Part shown: positions 23,813-35,600 of the stretch, piece after piece | Layout: the number at the start of each line of letters is the position of its first letter | Numbering within the stretch: position 1 is the first letter of the stretch | Origin: Volvariella volvacea V23 | Taxonomy: Eukaryota > Basidiomycota > Agaricomycetes > Agaricales > Pluteaceae | Assembly (NCBI GenBank): GCA_000349905.1 | Contig: KB722738.1 | Coordinates: 3,790 to 67,789 of the forward strand | Reading direction: 5' to 3' | DNA length: 64,000 nucleotides | Position numbers and translations under genes: made by a program | The notes under the pieces: generated by a model | Told to the model about the DNA's origin: nothing | Databases searched by the model: none | The model's input: the letters and a program-made list of their open reading frames with translations, nothing else

Positions 23813-26800
23813 CTACTCTTGACCAAATCCAACAGTTTCCCTGTAAAAAAAGAACAGGTCAATAACACATGCAGAATGCAAAAGCGCATATACTCACTCA
23901 ACAGCCAACGTCAACTTGTGCTCCAAACTCTCATAGTCCTTGTACGGCGGCAAATCAATCCTATTAAAGCATGTATGGCTCTTTGGCAGCTGCGAGGGAT
24001 CGCCACTCTTCTCGATTGTGAATCTTCTGGGACCATCTGAACCTTGCAGGTCTTTGAACCCGTTGACGGGTATGCGGGATGTGCCTGTCGCGAATTGGAG
24101 GAGGCGGGATTTGCGTTCTGCTGGCCATGAGCGAACACATTTCCAGAACCATTGGATGACTTCGTCGTTGACTTCGTAGCCTCGGTAGTCGGTGAATTTG
24201 GTCCAGTCGTCACTAAATGGAGGTGTCAGATATGGCGTTGATGCGATTTATGAGAGGAAGGGGACGTACACGTCGATTTCTGACATTCCACCAATAAGTA
24301 GCTCCAATTCCCTCTCGTCAAACACGGTAATCAAGTCTTGAGGGATCAATTCGCTGAATCCAGACATGAAGGCCTCAAATTGATCCTTGACCCGCCTCGA
24401 AATTCGGTATTCCACCACTAGATCAACGTATTCCTTTTTATTCTCCTCCGTCACTGGGACGTCGGCCCCTCCGGGTTTGAGGTCAATAGTCACCATCTCG
24501 CCAAAGCGTTCCTCGGTTGTCGTGAAAGTCTCATCTATGACATCCGTGATGTCGTTCTCTCTGTCGTGTCACGTACCATTAATAAACGCATTCCGTCTCA
24601 TGTCTGAGTGATAAAGGAAACTTACAGCATCCAAGTCAGCCCACGGAACAGCTCTGCATCCACACTCTCCAAATCTGCCAAAGTGACCTTTTTCTTGAGA
24701 ATCATCTTGTAGAAGCTGACAATGAAGTATGCATCCAGGAATCGGCGGTGGAAAATACCCAACCCTAGACAACGACCGATGAATTTGAAGTAGTTCAAGT
24801 GCTCGGGATTGACCCCGGATGCCGGGTTAATCTGAAGCGTGTAGTTGTCGTGGGCGGAGTACTCGAAGAGACAATAAAATGGGTTGAACATCTCGTGCGA
24901 GAGCAGGAAGAAGAATTCTCTGAAGGCGCAGTTAGCATCGCACTTGTTCCTGAAGGACTGGAGACGAAAAGGGATCCCAAACAGTAGTGGATGACATACC
25001 TGGACAAGCCACCATAGTCCAAACCATCTTCACCGTCAAATTTGATCATCAGCCTCTTCTTCAGGTCATTGGGTGTCTGCCTCATAATCTCCGCATAACT
25101 ATCCTCGAAAATGTGGTTCCTCCTAACTTTTATCTGGCAATTACCCGGCTGAGCTCTCATTGCGGGTTGACTCCTGAAATAGATCAGCTTCCTTCTAAAG
25201 TCTCTCTTGTATTGCGGCACATTAGCATCGAGTGATGAAGGCAATCTCGGATCGTCCCATGTCGTAGTCTTGGTGTTGTGATCCACAAAGTAGACTCGCG
25301 CAGTCGATGTCAACCGCATCTCCCATCCAGAAGGTAATGGTCCTAGCTGACTGATAGTCTGGGGTTGTAATGCAGCATTCTGGCCGTTCGGCCCCATGAC
25401 ACGAATGATAGTTTGTCGCCGAGGATCTACCCAGGTCGTTGTTCGCGTGTTGTGATCCACGTAATATGGCCGTCCTTCAGGTGTATAGCGCTCTTCCCAG
25501 CCATTGGGCAGGCTTCCTGTACCAGCAGTTGTAGCGTTGGAGGCGGTGATAGTGGAGTTGCCTTGGGTTGAAGGAGTTGCTGCTCCTGATGAGCTAGTAG
25601 TGCCCCGATTGTCAGCTACGTTAACCATGTCATCCGCGAGAATGCGGCGTGAGTGCTGATCGCGAGCAGCATTAGTTTCGTTGACGTTTGCTTGTGCGTT
25701 TGCTTGTGCATTAGATGAAGGACGGTTCCATGTAGTCGTGCGGGTATTATGATCGACGTAATAGGTTCGTCCGAGAGGATCAAGTCGGCGTTCCCAGCCG
25801 GGAGGCAATGGCCCATATTGATCTACTGTTGGATTGAAGTTTCGGACTTGCTGGTTTGAATTGGCATTAGCTTGAGATGATTGAGGTGACTGAGGCGTGG
25901 GGTTGGTTGGTTGAGTCACGGAAGGTGATGAGCTTGCGGTACTTGCTGGCACTGGAGATGCTTGGGGAGAGGGTTGTGGCGACTGTTCTCCAGTTGCGGG
26001 TGTGGGTGCGGAAGGTGTTGATGTGCTAGTGGCATGGGAACTTGGTGTACGGGATAGACCACCGGATGTGCTAGGTATTGTTAAATTTGAACTGCTTGCC
26101 CCTGGAGAATTGCCATTGAGGTTTAGATCGGCCATCGCACTTGTTAGGCCTTGTGAGGGGCCGGGATTGCTTATTGGCTGGCTAACGTTGGTGGAGAGGT
26201 ATACGATCAGTTTTCCATGGACGACGAGATTATCGTTGGACTTTTGGAGTTCGAGTGTCAACATCTCTGAGAAAGGCAAAAGGGGCGGTATCGGATGGTT
26301 GCACTCGGACGACGGAGATTCCACGCACCATGACCACCCAGCTCAAAATCCAATACATCTGCAACCCGTATATTTACAACGCCCAAGAAACCCTGATCCC
26401 GTCGTTTGAACTTGCGCTGATCGAAGATTTGGACTGCAATTACTGAGGCATCCTTGACGTAGCTGAGACGACTTGAGGATAGGGACGCTATCATTGGCTG
26501 TGGCACTACTTACATGTCGAAACTCTCGTTCCAATAGGGATTCAATGTCTTTTTGATGGCACTGGTGGTGTGAGTCTGCTCTGCGTCGACTGTAATGACA
26601 GCGAATGGATCGGGAAGGCGGAAGACGTCTCGTTTTGAAAGTCCATCTGCGGCAACGACTATTTTTATCGGAATTGTGAGTGCAGCGAGCCAAGAACTAG
26701 ATGAGAAATAGTACCAGTTATTCTTATCTTCCTCCTCCTGTATTCAATGGTTAGTCTGGGTTGGACGAACGGGGCGACTGCAGCACTGACTGGTTGGCGT

Positions 26801-26816
26801 TTGGAGCAACACTCAT
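23813..26816 (-). CDS. RSP5: Rsp5/Nedd4-family HECT E3 ubiquitin ligase (C2-WW3-HECT)
   Basis: The minus-strand protein has the complete Nedd4 layout. The C2 domain ([20 protein letters not shown], then [21 protein letters not shown]) binds membranes. Three WW domains ([60 protein letters not shown]) bind PPxY adaptors. The HECT domain carries the catalytic cysteine in [16 protein letters not shown], encoded near 23970, and ends GFGQE-stop. The family ubiquitinates plasma-membrane transporters and many other substrates. The 5' end is split into a 26-nt first coding exon (26791-26816, MSVAPNANQ) and a 23-nt exon (26715-26737). These choices restore the canonical start of the C2 domain in phase. 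The linker between C2 and the first WW domain is long and Ser/Thr/Gln-rich. The gene is divergent from the MIT-domain gene. Confidence 0.95.
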
Positions 26817-27301
26817 ACTGTGGGATGTGGTCAGGGAGCTTGACGGGGACGACTACGGGGGGAGAGGGGAACGGGGGGAGGTATGGGAGGAGTTGGTTGA
26901 AGGAAGTAAAGGTGATGAGCCAGTGCGCTGAGAGTCAAGCCGCCCACTCCTTCGGTCTTGCCGCCGAATCCCTGTGACGATCATGTCACAGTCACACCGG
27001 CAAATGCAGCAAGCTTTGTTGTTCAGTCGTTGGCCTGGCATTTGACCTGGCTACGGGGGTCCTTGTCTGCCTGCAAATGCGCCTGAACGTTCCCGAGCTT
27101 GGCGATTCGCAGCTTCAGCAGAGTCAGCACCGAGCGAGCTTGACAAATCAAGTCCTGGGCGAGTGCGTGCTGCGCACCGGCTAACTCCTAAATTGGGACA
27201 TACACATCACGCGCTCTAACAGCTTGCCCGCCACCTCCTCTCCCTCACCATCATATTCCTTCACCAAAGTCCATCCAAATCCCGTTCTTCATGTCAATCA
27301 G

Positions 27302-29526
27302 ATGGCCGACAAGGACACAAATAACCCTATGAATATCGTAATTGTCTAGTTTCAATCTCGACACCAACTTCGCTCATGCAGTCCTAAATCACTCTTGTGA
27401 CCATCTCACCAATAGGCTCGGCAACACACCGCAAATGCAGACGAATATCTCGCCAAAGGTCTCATCGTTCTCGCAGCTGAAGAACACCTCAAGGCAGCGG
27501 AGGCATTTCGGGCTGCAGTCGAAAAGAGCCAGGATGATTCCGTGCGTGCACATTACTCTTCTCCAAGTTCTTTCCCGCGCTAAGCCCTACCTGTCGGATT
27601 CTCGCCTCTGGGCCTGGTTTCTTGCATTGAATGTGATTGCAATGACGTTGATGGTGTTCGTTCCCTTAATCGCTGACGCGTACATCCATTTGGCCCTCCT
27701 CCCAAACTCAATCGTCTGGCCCATTCCCAAACACAGGCTAGGCGGACGTTGTTGCGATTACACAACGAGCATAGTAAAGCAGCCAAAGAGCTTCAACGAC
27801 GGATAGAGGCCTTGAGACAAGAAGGCAAAGACCCCAACCTACCTCAGAAACCGCCTCCTGCACCACCTCGCATTAACTCGCCCTCAAATTTTGGTATTCC
27901 TCGAGCCGCACCTTCTCCACCGCCGAATCAGCCTGCTGGCCTAACGCCCCAACGATCAGTAAACATGGCGGAGTCACACAGCGTCGACGAATCCTTTATG
28001 CTACTGGCTGGTCAACGGGTACGTATGCCTCATTGATGTAATGCCCCCTGTGATCTAATCACGTAACGATTATCTGGTGCATGTGTGCATGTCCGCCTGC
28101 TTCTACAGTCAGAACCTGGTGATGCTTTCAATCACTTCTGGAATATTATGCAGGGAATGCTGGATAACCTTTCGCAGCCAGTAGCATTTGCCACTGCACC
28201 GCTTGGCGTCGAAACCCCATCTTCGAGCTCAACCCAGTCATCCTCTCCGGCGTCTTCAATACCCCTAAATTTGTCAGCACCTGCACATACGCATCCTCCC
28301 CGAAGAGGTTTATATAGAGACTCAAGTACGAGCGGTGAAGCTGATCCTGACGAGCCCATGCTCTCCAGATTCTCCAAGAGGTTGAGCATATTGACAAGAG
28401 AGACCAGTAAAGGAATCAGGACATCTATCCAGCAGTATCAACAATCACCACAGAGACCCGTATCTCCCGTTAAAGATGACGATTTTGATGAATTCTTAGA
28501 CGAAGGTGAGCCTTTCCATGTACAACTGAATGCCAACTTCGGACTTACTTTGCTGCCAGCTGCAGATGAGGACATGTCAGAGTCATTCTATGTCATTCCT
28601 GGTTCCAATGAACCTTCCCAGAGACAGCTTAAGCAAGAAAATAAGGCACTCAAGATGGAAGTCGAAGCACTCCGAAAGAAACTAGAAACAGCAGAACGTA
28701 TTATTCAACTACGGAAGGACCAAGACAAAAACCTACGTGAAAGTATCTTACAAGCTACACGTGAGGTGCGTTTGACATTTCATTGAGCTTGCGCCGGTAC
28801 ACAGACTCGTATTGTATGAATAGGCTCAAAGGGTTATGAGCGCATCAGGCATAATACCTCGACCCACACCTCCTGATCTAACTGGCTTGACACTCAACGC
28901 CCCTTCTCACGTCCCACTACCGGGAACATCGTTCATACCTAACGTTCCGCCCACCCATCCGCCACACCTACCCGTCAGGGCACAGACGCCACCAACTCAC
29001 ACTCAAGCACCTGTACTGGGCCAACAACCCCAGATCCCTGGATCTTTCCCTCCCGTCCCTGGTGTTGGTGTCTTGGGAACAAACACTACTAACGCTACCA
29101 ACGCTGGTGCAAACACTGATCCCGGTGCTGGTGCTGGTGAAGCGAAAGAAGCGCAGCTGCAGCAGAAGATTCAAGAGCTGGAGGAGGAGTTGAGAAGTGT
29201 CAAAGCTGAGAACGAGAAACATGTGAGTATCAATCCTAGTAGGAATACTTCATCCTATCTTTCGGAATCGCCGTGTCAACGTTTCTTCATACCTTTCCTT
29301 TCTCACTGATGCCCTCACTTCTCGAAACACCCTCATTACCCACGTCTTACTGATTGCGAATTAAACCAAACAGAAAGCAATGATTGTGAAATTCCGAGAA
29401 CGCTGGGAAAAACTCAAGGAATCGGCAAAGAAGAAGAAGGAAGCTAAAGCTGCCGCACATACACCGGTTGCGAGAGAGGCTATCGCTGAGGATCCAGAAG
29501 CTGAGGCTGCGGCTGAAGCTGAGTAG
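27302..29526 (+). CDS. MIT-domain/coiled-coil protein, Atg38/NRBF2-like
   Basis: Six exons (27302-27337, 27416-27541, 27737-28018, 28109-28765, 28824-29222, 29374-29526) join in phase to 550 residues. Residues ~15-75 form an antiparallel helical hairpin (TANADEYLAKGLIVLAAEEH, AAEAFRAAVEKSQDDS, LLRLHNEHSKAAKELQRRIE), the pattern of a Microtubule-Interacting-and-Trafficking domain. Then come a proline-rich linker, a patch NHFWNIMQGMLDNLSQPV, and a coiled coil at QLKQENKALKMEVEALRKKL. A second predicted coiled coil precedes KFRERWEKLKES and an Ala/Glu-rich end. N-terminal MIT plus C-terminal coiled coil is the layout of Atg38/NRBF2, a subunit of the autophagy PI3-kinase complex I. That assignment is inference; another ESCRT-related MIT protein remains possible. 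Confidence 0.75.
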
Positions 29527-30818
29527 TAGAGATGAGTGCGGTGGTGAGTTTTATATACGCGAGGCACTCTACGATCTAGGAGTTTATCTGGTCGTGCTGT
29601 TCTTTTGTCTGGTCCATACTCTTGTTTTGTTGCTTTTGTTGTTTGCTGCGGTGCATACAGGATATGGAGCAAAGTTGCTCTATACGCTGCTGTGCAGCAG
29701 TACTGGTGTATAATTTGTACGCTTTTGTATCATAGGACTTGCTGACACTGTTCATTCGCTCTATGCATTCTCTTCTCTTCTGCCATTATCTGATCAAAAC
29801 CTCGGACTGGCTGCAAATGAGGTTTATGTGCCTTGCTGGTGTTCAAGGCTCCGAGGGTATTATCTTCGTCGACAAGGCTTCATTGATTATCCCCCCGACT
29901 CAAGTTGAGCGATGTATTTTCACATGGATCATGGGTAGTGAGCCAGCCAGTCAGATATCCTATTCTTCTGGGCCTAACCGACGTCCCTTAATGAATGTTC
30001 TCACCAGTGGTCATTGAGTTGCTAAGGTGTAGACATAGGAAGCTCCAATGCTCATCCCCAGCGCATGGCCGTGTCGCCATGGTTCATCCAATCCGGGGCC
30101 GGATTCACACAAGAGGACTTGTACACAGCGTCGCCGAACCCGACTCCCTTCCCCCCAAGCTCAAAATTCGAAGCACCCTCCGGCTAGCTTATTTTTGGCT
30201 TACCCTTGACATGGACAATTGGCGTTGGTAGACGTGGGATGGGTGGAGTGTTGAAGAATCTGTCGCTATGAGTTGTGGGCCCGGTAACAGGTCCAGGGAA
30301 AACAGAACCCGAAACCACGACGTCGGTAATGGGACAGACGGTACTCATGATCATAGGCTCGGTCCTCTCGGTTAAGTTCTTGCGTCATAAATTATGCTGG
30401 AGGTGATTGCGCACATGGCATTGGAAACAGAGGGGAGGAATGAGTGGTGGATTTGGGAGTTTATTCACTGTGTCCTATTTTTTGCTTTCCTAGTCGGCGT
30501 GTCAACGTGGTCGGATGCCTAATGGTAAGGATATTTTGAGAAGGATGTCGTTAATGCGCTGGTAGGGTAGAAGAACAAGTTACTCCCGGTGGGCTAGATG
30601 TTTCTAGATCGTTGTGGGGTGACTCAGTATAGGTTCGAAGGCATGAAAGGTAATTCAAGTCTAGTCGAGGCGAGAAAACGATTGTAGAGGTGTTTGCGTA
30701 TTTCATGAATTGAATCAGGGCTACAGACTTGCAGACGGAGTACAATACATGCGGAAAATATATACAACAGAGTGCAGCAATAAGGCGGGGACGCGGAATG
30801 GATAGGACGTATAGCGGT
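29527..30818. other. Intergenic, convergent 3' flanks
   Basis: I see no coding or RNA gene here. The + strand just after 29527 is T-rich, consistent with the 3' UTR of the MIT-domain gene. The stretch 30550-30818 is the 3' flank of the Mog1-like gene. Confidence 0.5.
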
Positions 30819-31570
30819 TTAAGGAGAACTGCCTCCTTCGCCACCGAACAGATCAAAATCCAAAATGCGCAGAGATCTAGCGAACACGTCGAAATCGTTC
30901 AGATATTTTGGTCGCTCAGATTCTGGCACCGCATCGCCGGAGTCAGACCTAACAGGTATGTTGAATGTTACCACAATATCGACTTTATGTTGTGGGACAC
31001 GGTAAAGGGCCATCAGAATCCTGACTTCATCTGGGGTGGTGCTATTAAATTTGGGGACTCTTTGCAGGCCATCTAGAATGATAGCAGACGGTGTTCGATC
31101 CCCTCTGTCATTCAGGATGATTGATGTAGAGTTTATGACGGTGTCCTTGGAATCGTTGTCGTGGGCCAAGGAACTGAAGTGGAATCTAGAAAAGGATATA
31201 CATTATCGCACGCCTGTTAGAAACCTGGAAGTGGATTAAATGGGACATATGGTCCAGGCGCTTACTTTATGGCATCATAGTTATCCGATGGGTCAACGGA
31301 TTGCAGCACCTCGATGATGATGCTGACCGCAGAATGTCGATATAGGAAGATCTCCTGACTGTTTGGGACTTGTCGCAATTCTCTATTGAAACGGAAAAAA
31401 CGGGAAGAAGTTGCGAAAGATGTGAAATTCATTACATCAGTATATCTGTTACGAAAGGGTTGATCTCTGGATAAACAGGGGACTTACGAAGCATCAATGA
31501 GCTCCTGGTCTGTAGGAGTGCGAACGTTGAGAGCTCCGCCGTAGAGGTCCCTTGAAAAATATCTTTCCAT
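30819..31570 (-). CDS. MOG1: Mog1-like Ran-GTPase-binding nuclear import factor
   Basis: Three exons on the minus strand give a small protein of about 185 residues. It starts MERYFSRDLYGGALNV and continues LIDASELRQVPNSQEIFLYR. A hydrophobic strand, SIIIEVLQSVDPSDNYDAIK, is followed by KFHFSSLAHDND. It closes with repeated beta strands (SAIILDGLQRVPKF, VRILMALYRVPQHKVDIVVT). This matches Mog1 throughout: the LYGGA start, RQVPxxQE motif and beta-sandwich fold. Mog1 binds Ran/Gsp1 and promotes nucleotide release during nuclear protein import. Both introns are in phase. The ATG (31568-31570) lies 203 bp from that of NDC80 in a head-to-head arrangement. Confidence 0.9.
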
Positions 31571-31773
31571 GGTATGTGCGGATATTACACTGAGAACTGA
31601 GCAATGGTCTGAAGTTGTAATACACAACAGCACCTCTATTTTGATAATCACACTGCCTTGAATCATCCCGGCCCCTAATTACCGCGTGACCGTGACATAA
31701 CGCGCTTGTCACCGTGACGCATTGTGTCCGACGCGCCAATCGTCTTCAGCCTTTTCCTTCCACTCCGACAGTC
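31571..31773. promoter_or_regulatory. Divergent promoter MOG1/NDC80
   Basis: This 203-bp interval separates the two start codons and must serve both genes. No clear TATA box was identified. Confidence 0.5.
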
Positions 31774-34091
31774 ATGGATTACAATCGACGGATGTCGACG
31801 CTGCCGCCTCATGGGTCCAGCATCCCGGTTCCATCGTCTATTAGAAAACCGCCGGCCCCTGCTGGTGGGGGGAATCGAATGTCGCTAGCCGGACCAGCCA
31901 TGCGAGCACCATATCTTGCACCTCCGTCCCATGTCCCAAGCACAAATCCAAGACAGTCCTTAATGCGCTCGAGCAACCTAAATCCACTACTAATGAGTGC
32001 GAGCAAGCCTGTGTATGGTCGAACACCGTTGAACAAGTGAGTTGATGATCGTAACGCACCTCGCTGACCACTGAAAGCAGATAAACAGTAGCGTCCGTCG
32101 ACCATCAATGTGGGGAGGGGGCGGGGGTGTAGTCCCTCAGCCCGCCTCAAATCAGCCCCTCAAAGACACTCGACCGCTACGCGAGCGTCCATACCAGGCC
32201 AAACTACGTGCAGAAATTGTCGGCTACCTCAACAGTCTGAACTATTATGACATAACGCCCCAAATGCTCAATAATGTCAAGGCGAAAGAGTATCAAACTA
32301 TTTTCAACCTATTAGTGCAGCAAATCGATCCGAATATCCCACTAGTCCCAACACACCAGTCCGATGAGGAGTATATATCAATATTAAAAGCTCTACGATA
32401 CCCCTTTGTTCAGCAATTAGATACCAAGTGGTTTGCCTTGCCTGGAAGCCCGTATTCGTGGCCGTCGCTGCTGGGTGTTCTCCATTGGCTAATGGAGCTT
32501 TGCAGGGTAAGTTGAGAAGTGGCTCTGGTGACAATTGTTCTGACACCCGATATAGCTCAAGGCTTCGTATGAGGAAAGCAATCACCCCTCACTTATGAAC
32601 CCCAATGCTGTTCCAGAGGAGTTCGAGGATCCCCTAGATCACAACGCTCTTGCCCTCGACTTTTACGAGAAAGCATATCACATTTGGCTCGACTCCATTG
32701 ACGGCGTAGATGATTTTTCAGAGCCAATGCAGCAGCTAGAGGCTCGATATGGTGCGTTATCTCTATCTGTTTTGGAAGGATGCTCAGCTAGCAAATCTAG
32801 AGCGAAAGAACGAACGGGCGAGAGCAGATTTAGAAACCAAGAAGGAGCAACTGAGGGCTGCACAAGAGGAATTGCACAACCTACAGTCAACACCGGTGGG
32901 TCGTCTCCTTTCAACGAAGGAACTATTGCGACTCAAGCAACGGCATATTAGGCACCAAGAATAAAGCTGGAAGAAAATAACAAGGCATTAAAGCGAGACA
33001 ACCAGAAGTTGCCAATGGTCCTTCAAAGACTTGAGGCGAAGCTTGACAAACTGGTGAATGAAGCAGCGCAACTGAGAGCAGAAATCGTGCTGGAAGGTAA
33101 GACTCACGAGCTACGTTTCCTGATAGGTTCAAACTGGCATGCAGAAAAGGCCTTGGAAGAGAGCAGAGCGGAGCATGAGAGGCTCCTTCGGGTCGTTGAG
33201 GAGCAAAACTTGACACCTGATGAAGTGCTTGAGATGAACACCCAACATGAAACACTTACTCGAACTCTAGCAGAGTTGAGACATAAGATTGCAGAAGCCA
33301 ACAAACAGGTACGAACGCAGGAGGTGAATTTCTCCAATTCGGCTGCAGAGGCAGAAACGGCCCTTGACAATTACATCAACCTACTCACATCACTCGACTT
33401 ACTGCCGCCATTACCAGCGCCATTCGGGGATCTCGATCTTACTCTCGACTTGAACACTGCGACCTCCGTAACCACAGAGATGCTGCAAGGACCCGATATC
33501 AAGGCTGTTATTAAACCGACTTTGACCACCGTAGCATCTACAAAGCGAACGGAGAAGCAGAAGTTGGAGTCTGAAAAGGTGGAGGTAGAAGGTGAAATTG
33601 ATAGGCTAGATGCGGACTGTGAGAGCATAGACCACGACATTGTGGAGCTAGAAAGAAAAATAGTTAATTTGAATGCGGAAGCGGAGGAGATACGACTTGT
33701 GAGTGATTTTGTGGTTCCTTGCAGACTTCCAGCCTGATAGTCACGTCCGCTCGTAAGACTGCGCAAGAAGAAGCACAAATAGCTAGCAATGAAGCAACTC
33801 GCTTGGAACGAGAGCTTGCCTCTGCCAAAGCTGCTGCGCTTGCCAGTGGCATGGGAGTAACATCACGATTGGCTGGCCTCCGCGTAAAGTAAGTTGACGG
33901 CACCAACTCTCCATTCCCTGCTAAATCGACACCCCCCGGTTCCTAGATATGCTGAGCAAACAAACAAGATCAAGACGTTGAAGGAGGAATTGATTCACCT
34001 CATCATTAAAAATAGTCACGATATCGCGATGTTCAAGGCGGAGGTATCCCAGCACCTATTGGACCTCCGAGACCTTGCGGAAGCCGATTGA
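31774..34091 (+). CDS. NDC80: Kinetochore protein Ndc80/Hec1
   Basis: Ndc80 is the microtubule-binding subunit of the outer-kinetochore NDC80 complex. An ~85-residue basic, unstructured N-terminal tail with several Ser/Thr leads into the calponin-homology domain (PLRERPYQAKLRAEIVGYL and SLLGVLHWLMELCR). Long coiled coils follow from YANLERKNERARADLE to the end LLDLRDLAEAD. The exons 31774-32036, 32089-32506, 32556-32751, 32792-32895 and 32952 onward are in phase. Two later junctions are unclear. A 30-nt in-frame GT-AG segment at 33097-33126 is best read as exon. Near 33663-33724 either a 26-nt intron (33699-33724) or a 62-nt intron from 33663 restores the frame; the longer is more typical. 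The final intron precedes TNKIKTLKEELIH. Confidence 0.93.
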
Positions 34092-35600
34092 GTTCTCTAT
34101 TCATCAATTCATCTCTTAGCATTTTTTTCCTTATCTGCCCTTGGGCTTATTATTATTATCAGTTTATCTTCTTGGTTACTCTGTGATGGTATGCTCTGGA
34201 GGATGCTTTGACCGTGTATATCCCTTGTATCATTATCCGATGCCGCTGGCACACTTTTGTTTTCACTATACGCAACCAACCAAGTTGCGACAATTGATCT
34301 TGCGATCCGTCAAGATCGTCGAGGTGATGTTACATTTATGGTAAACATTCTTTGTTTGCTAGCTCAGGCTGTTGCACGCTATGGGCTGACCCTTCTTCCA
34401 ATACTCCAGCTTTTGTTCACAGTATCTAACTGTGGATTGTCGATTTCCTTCTTTGTTCAAAAGGTTTGGACTACCTTCATACTCACACGGTCTGGGGCAC
34501 AACTTCTGCATGATCAAGTGCTGATGATAATTTTAGATTATCAATTTTGTTGGGTCCCAGTACCTTGGTATGGTACCAGTACCACACTGTGAACTTCCGT
34601 ACCTTCGTTTGATACGCTCAAAATAACTCCCATTGGACCTATCACTTGCGAAAACGCTCTCTGGGATGGTTTCATACCATCGGAGTCCTCCAAGTCCCAT
34701 GGATTTGTGCTCCAACGATTTCAGTGCGAACGGCCCACCTCCTTGGAGATGCTACGTTTTGTGCGAAACTCTACCGGACCCGAAGCTGCGGTGCGCTCAT
34801 GTATTCGTGTGTTCGTTATATTCGTCGCAAGGGGCTCGGGAGCCTCGATTTCCACGTATCGGCCCAGGACATTATTTTCGAAAGGATTGGCAACGTGCGT
34901 TTCGTATAATTGGTTGGAGGCTCACCCAATCCAAATGATTCAGCCAACGGGGGCACCTCCTCCAACGCCCGTCAATGGATCACCAGTCGAAAGGTAATAT
35001 GGTATGACTGTACATCGCATCACAGCGATGCACAGTTCCTCAGTACCGATAGCAAGCTCCTCGAATATTCTCTGTTTCCCGCTCTTACCGGTGCACCATG
35101 CTGTCCAACAAGACGGCCCCGTTTGTACAACGTAACCGTGGTTGACCGGCCGGCGTTGGAAAGGCCCGAGTGCGTATCTGACTTTATCTCACATACCCTG
35201 CGACTACACGTACATTCTTGAAACGTCAAACACTGCTACGATGGTTATTATTGGCGTTGAAGTGACTCAAAGGGGTGTGTGTTGTGCAGGAACGAGACAA
35301 ATATGGTATGTCGTATGCAAATGTGTAAAGAAATTTCCACCCTCTGGATGTTGAGGGACCCGATACCGAACTAACTAACAGTCAATCTTTCCATACCAGG
35401 TTGCGTGTGTGCTGGATGCCCCCTCTGCTTGGGTCTGCCTGGCCAGGAGTGGTATAAAGAGTGGTAAATGCTTCGAGGCAGCGGTTTTCCTTGCCCCTCT
35501 CCTCCCACCACCCCAAACCCCAGCCCAATAACTCACGCCCCACACAGTCCTTTCATTTCTACCTCTTGTGGTTCGAGTGTGCCAAATCCAAGCCCCAGCG
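34092..35600. other. Intergenic, 1.5 kb
   Basis: The first ~500 bases are T-rich 3' flank of NDC80. 34600-35200 has several overlapping short frames without a recognisable protein. From 35450 the sequence is the promoter and pyrimidine-rich leader of the next gene. Confidence 0.5.
35453..35459 (+). promoter_or_regulatory. TATA box upstream of TmpA-like gene
   Basis: The motif tataaag lies 148 bp upstream of the ATG at 35601. A C/T-rich leader of about 100 bases separates them, the usual arrangement for a strongly expressed basidiomycete gene. Confidence 0.6.
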
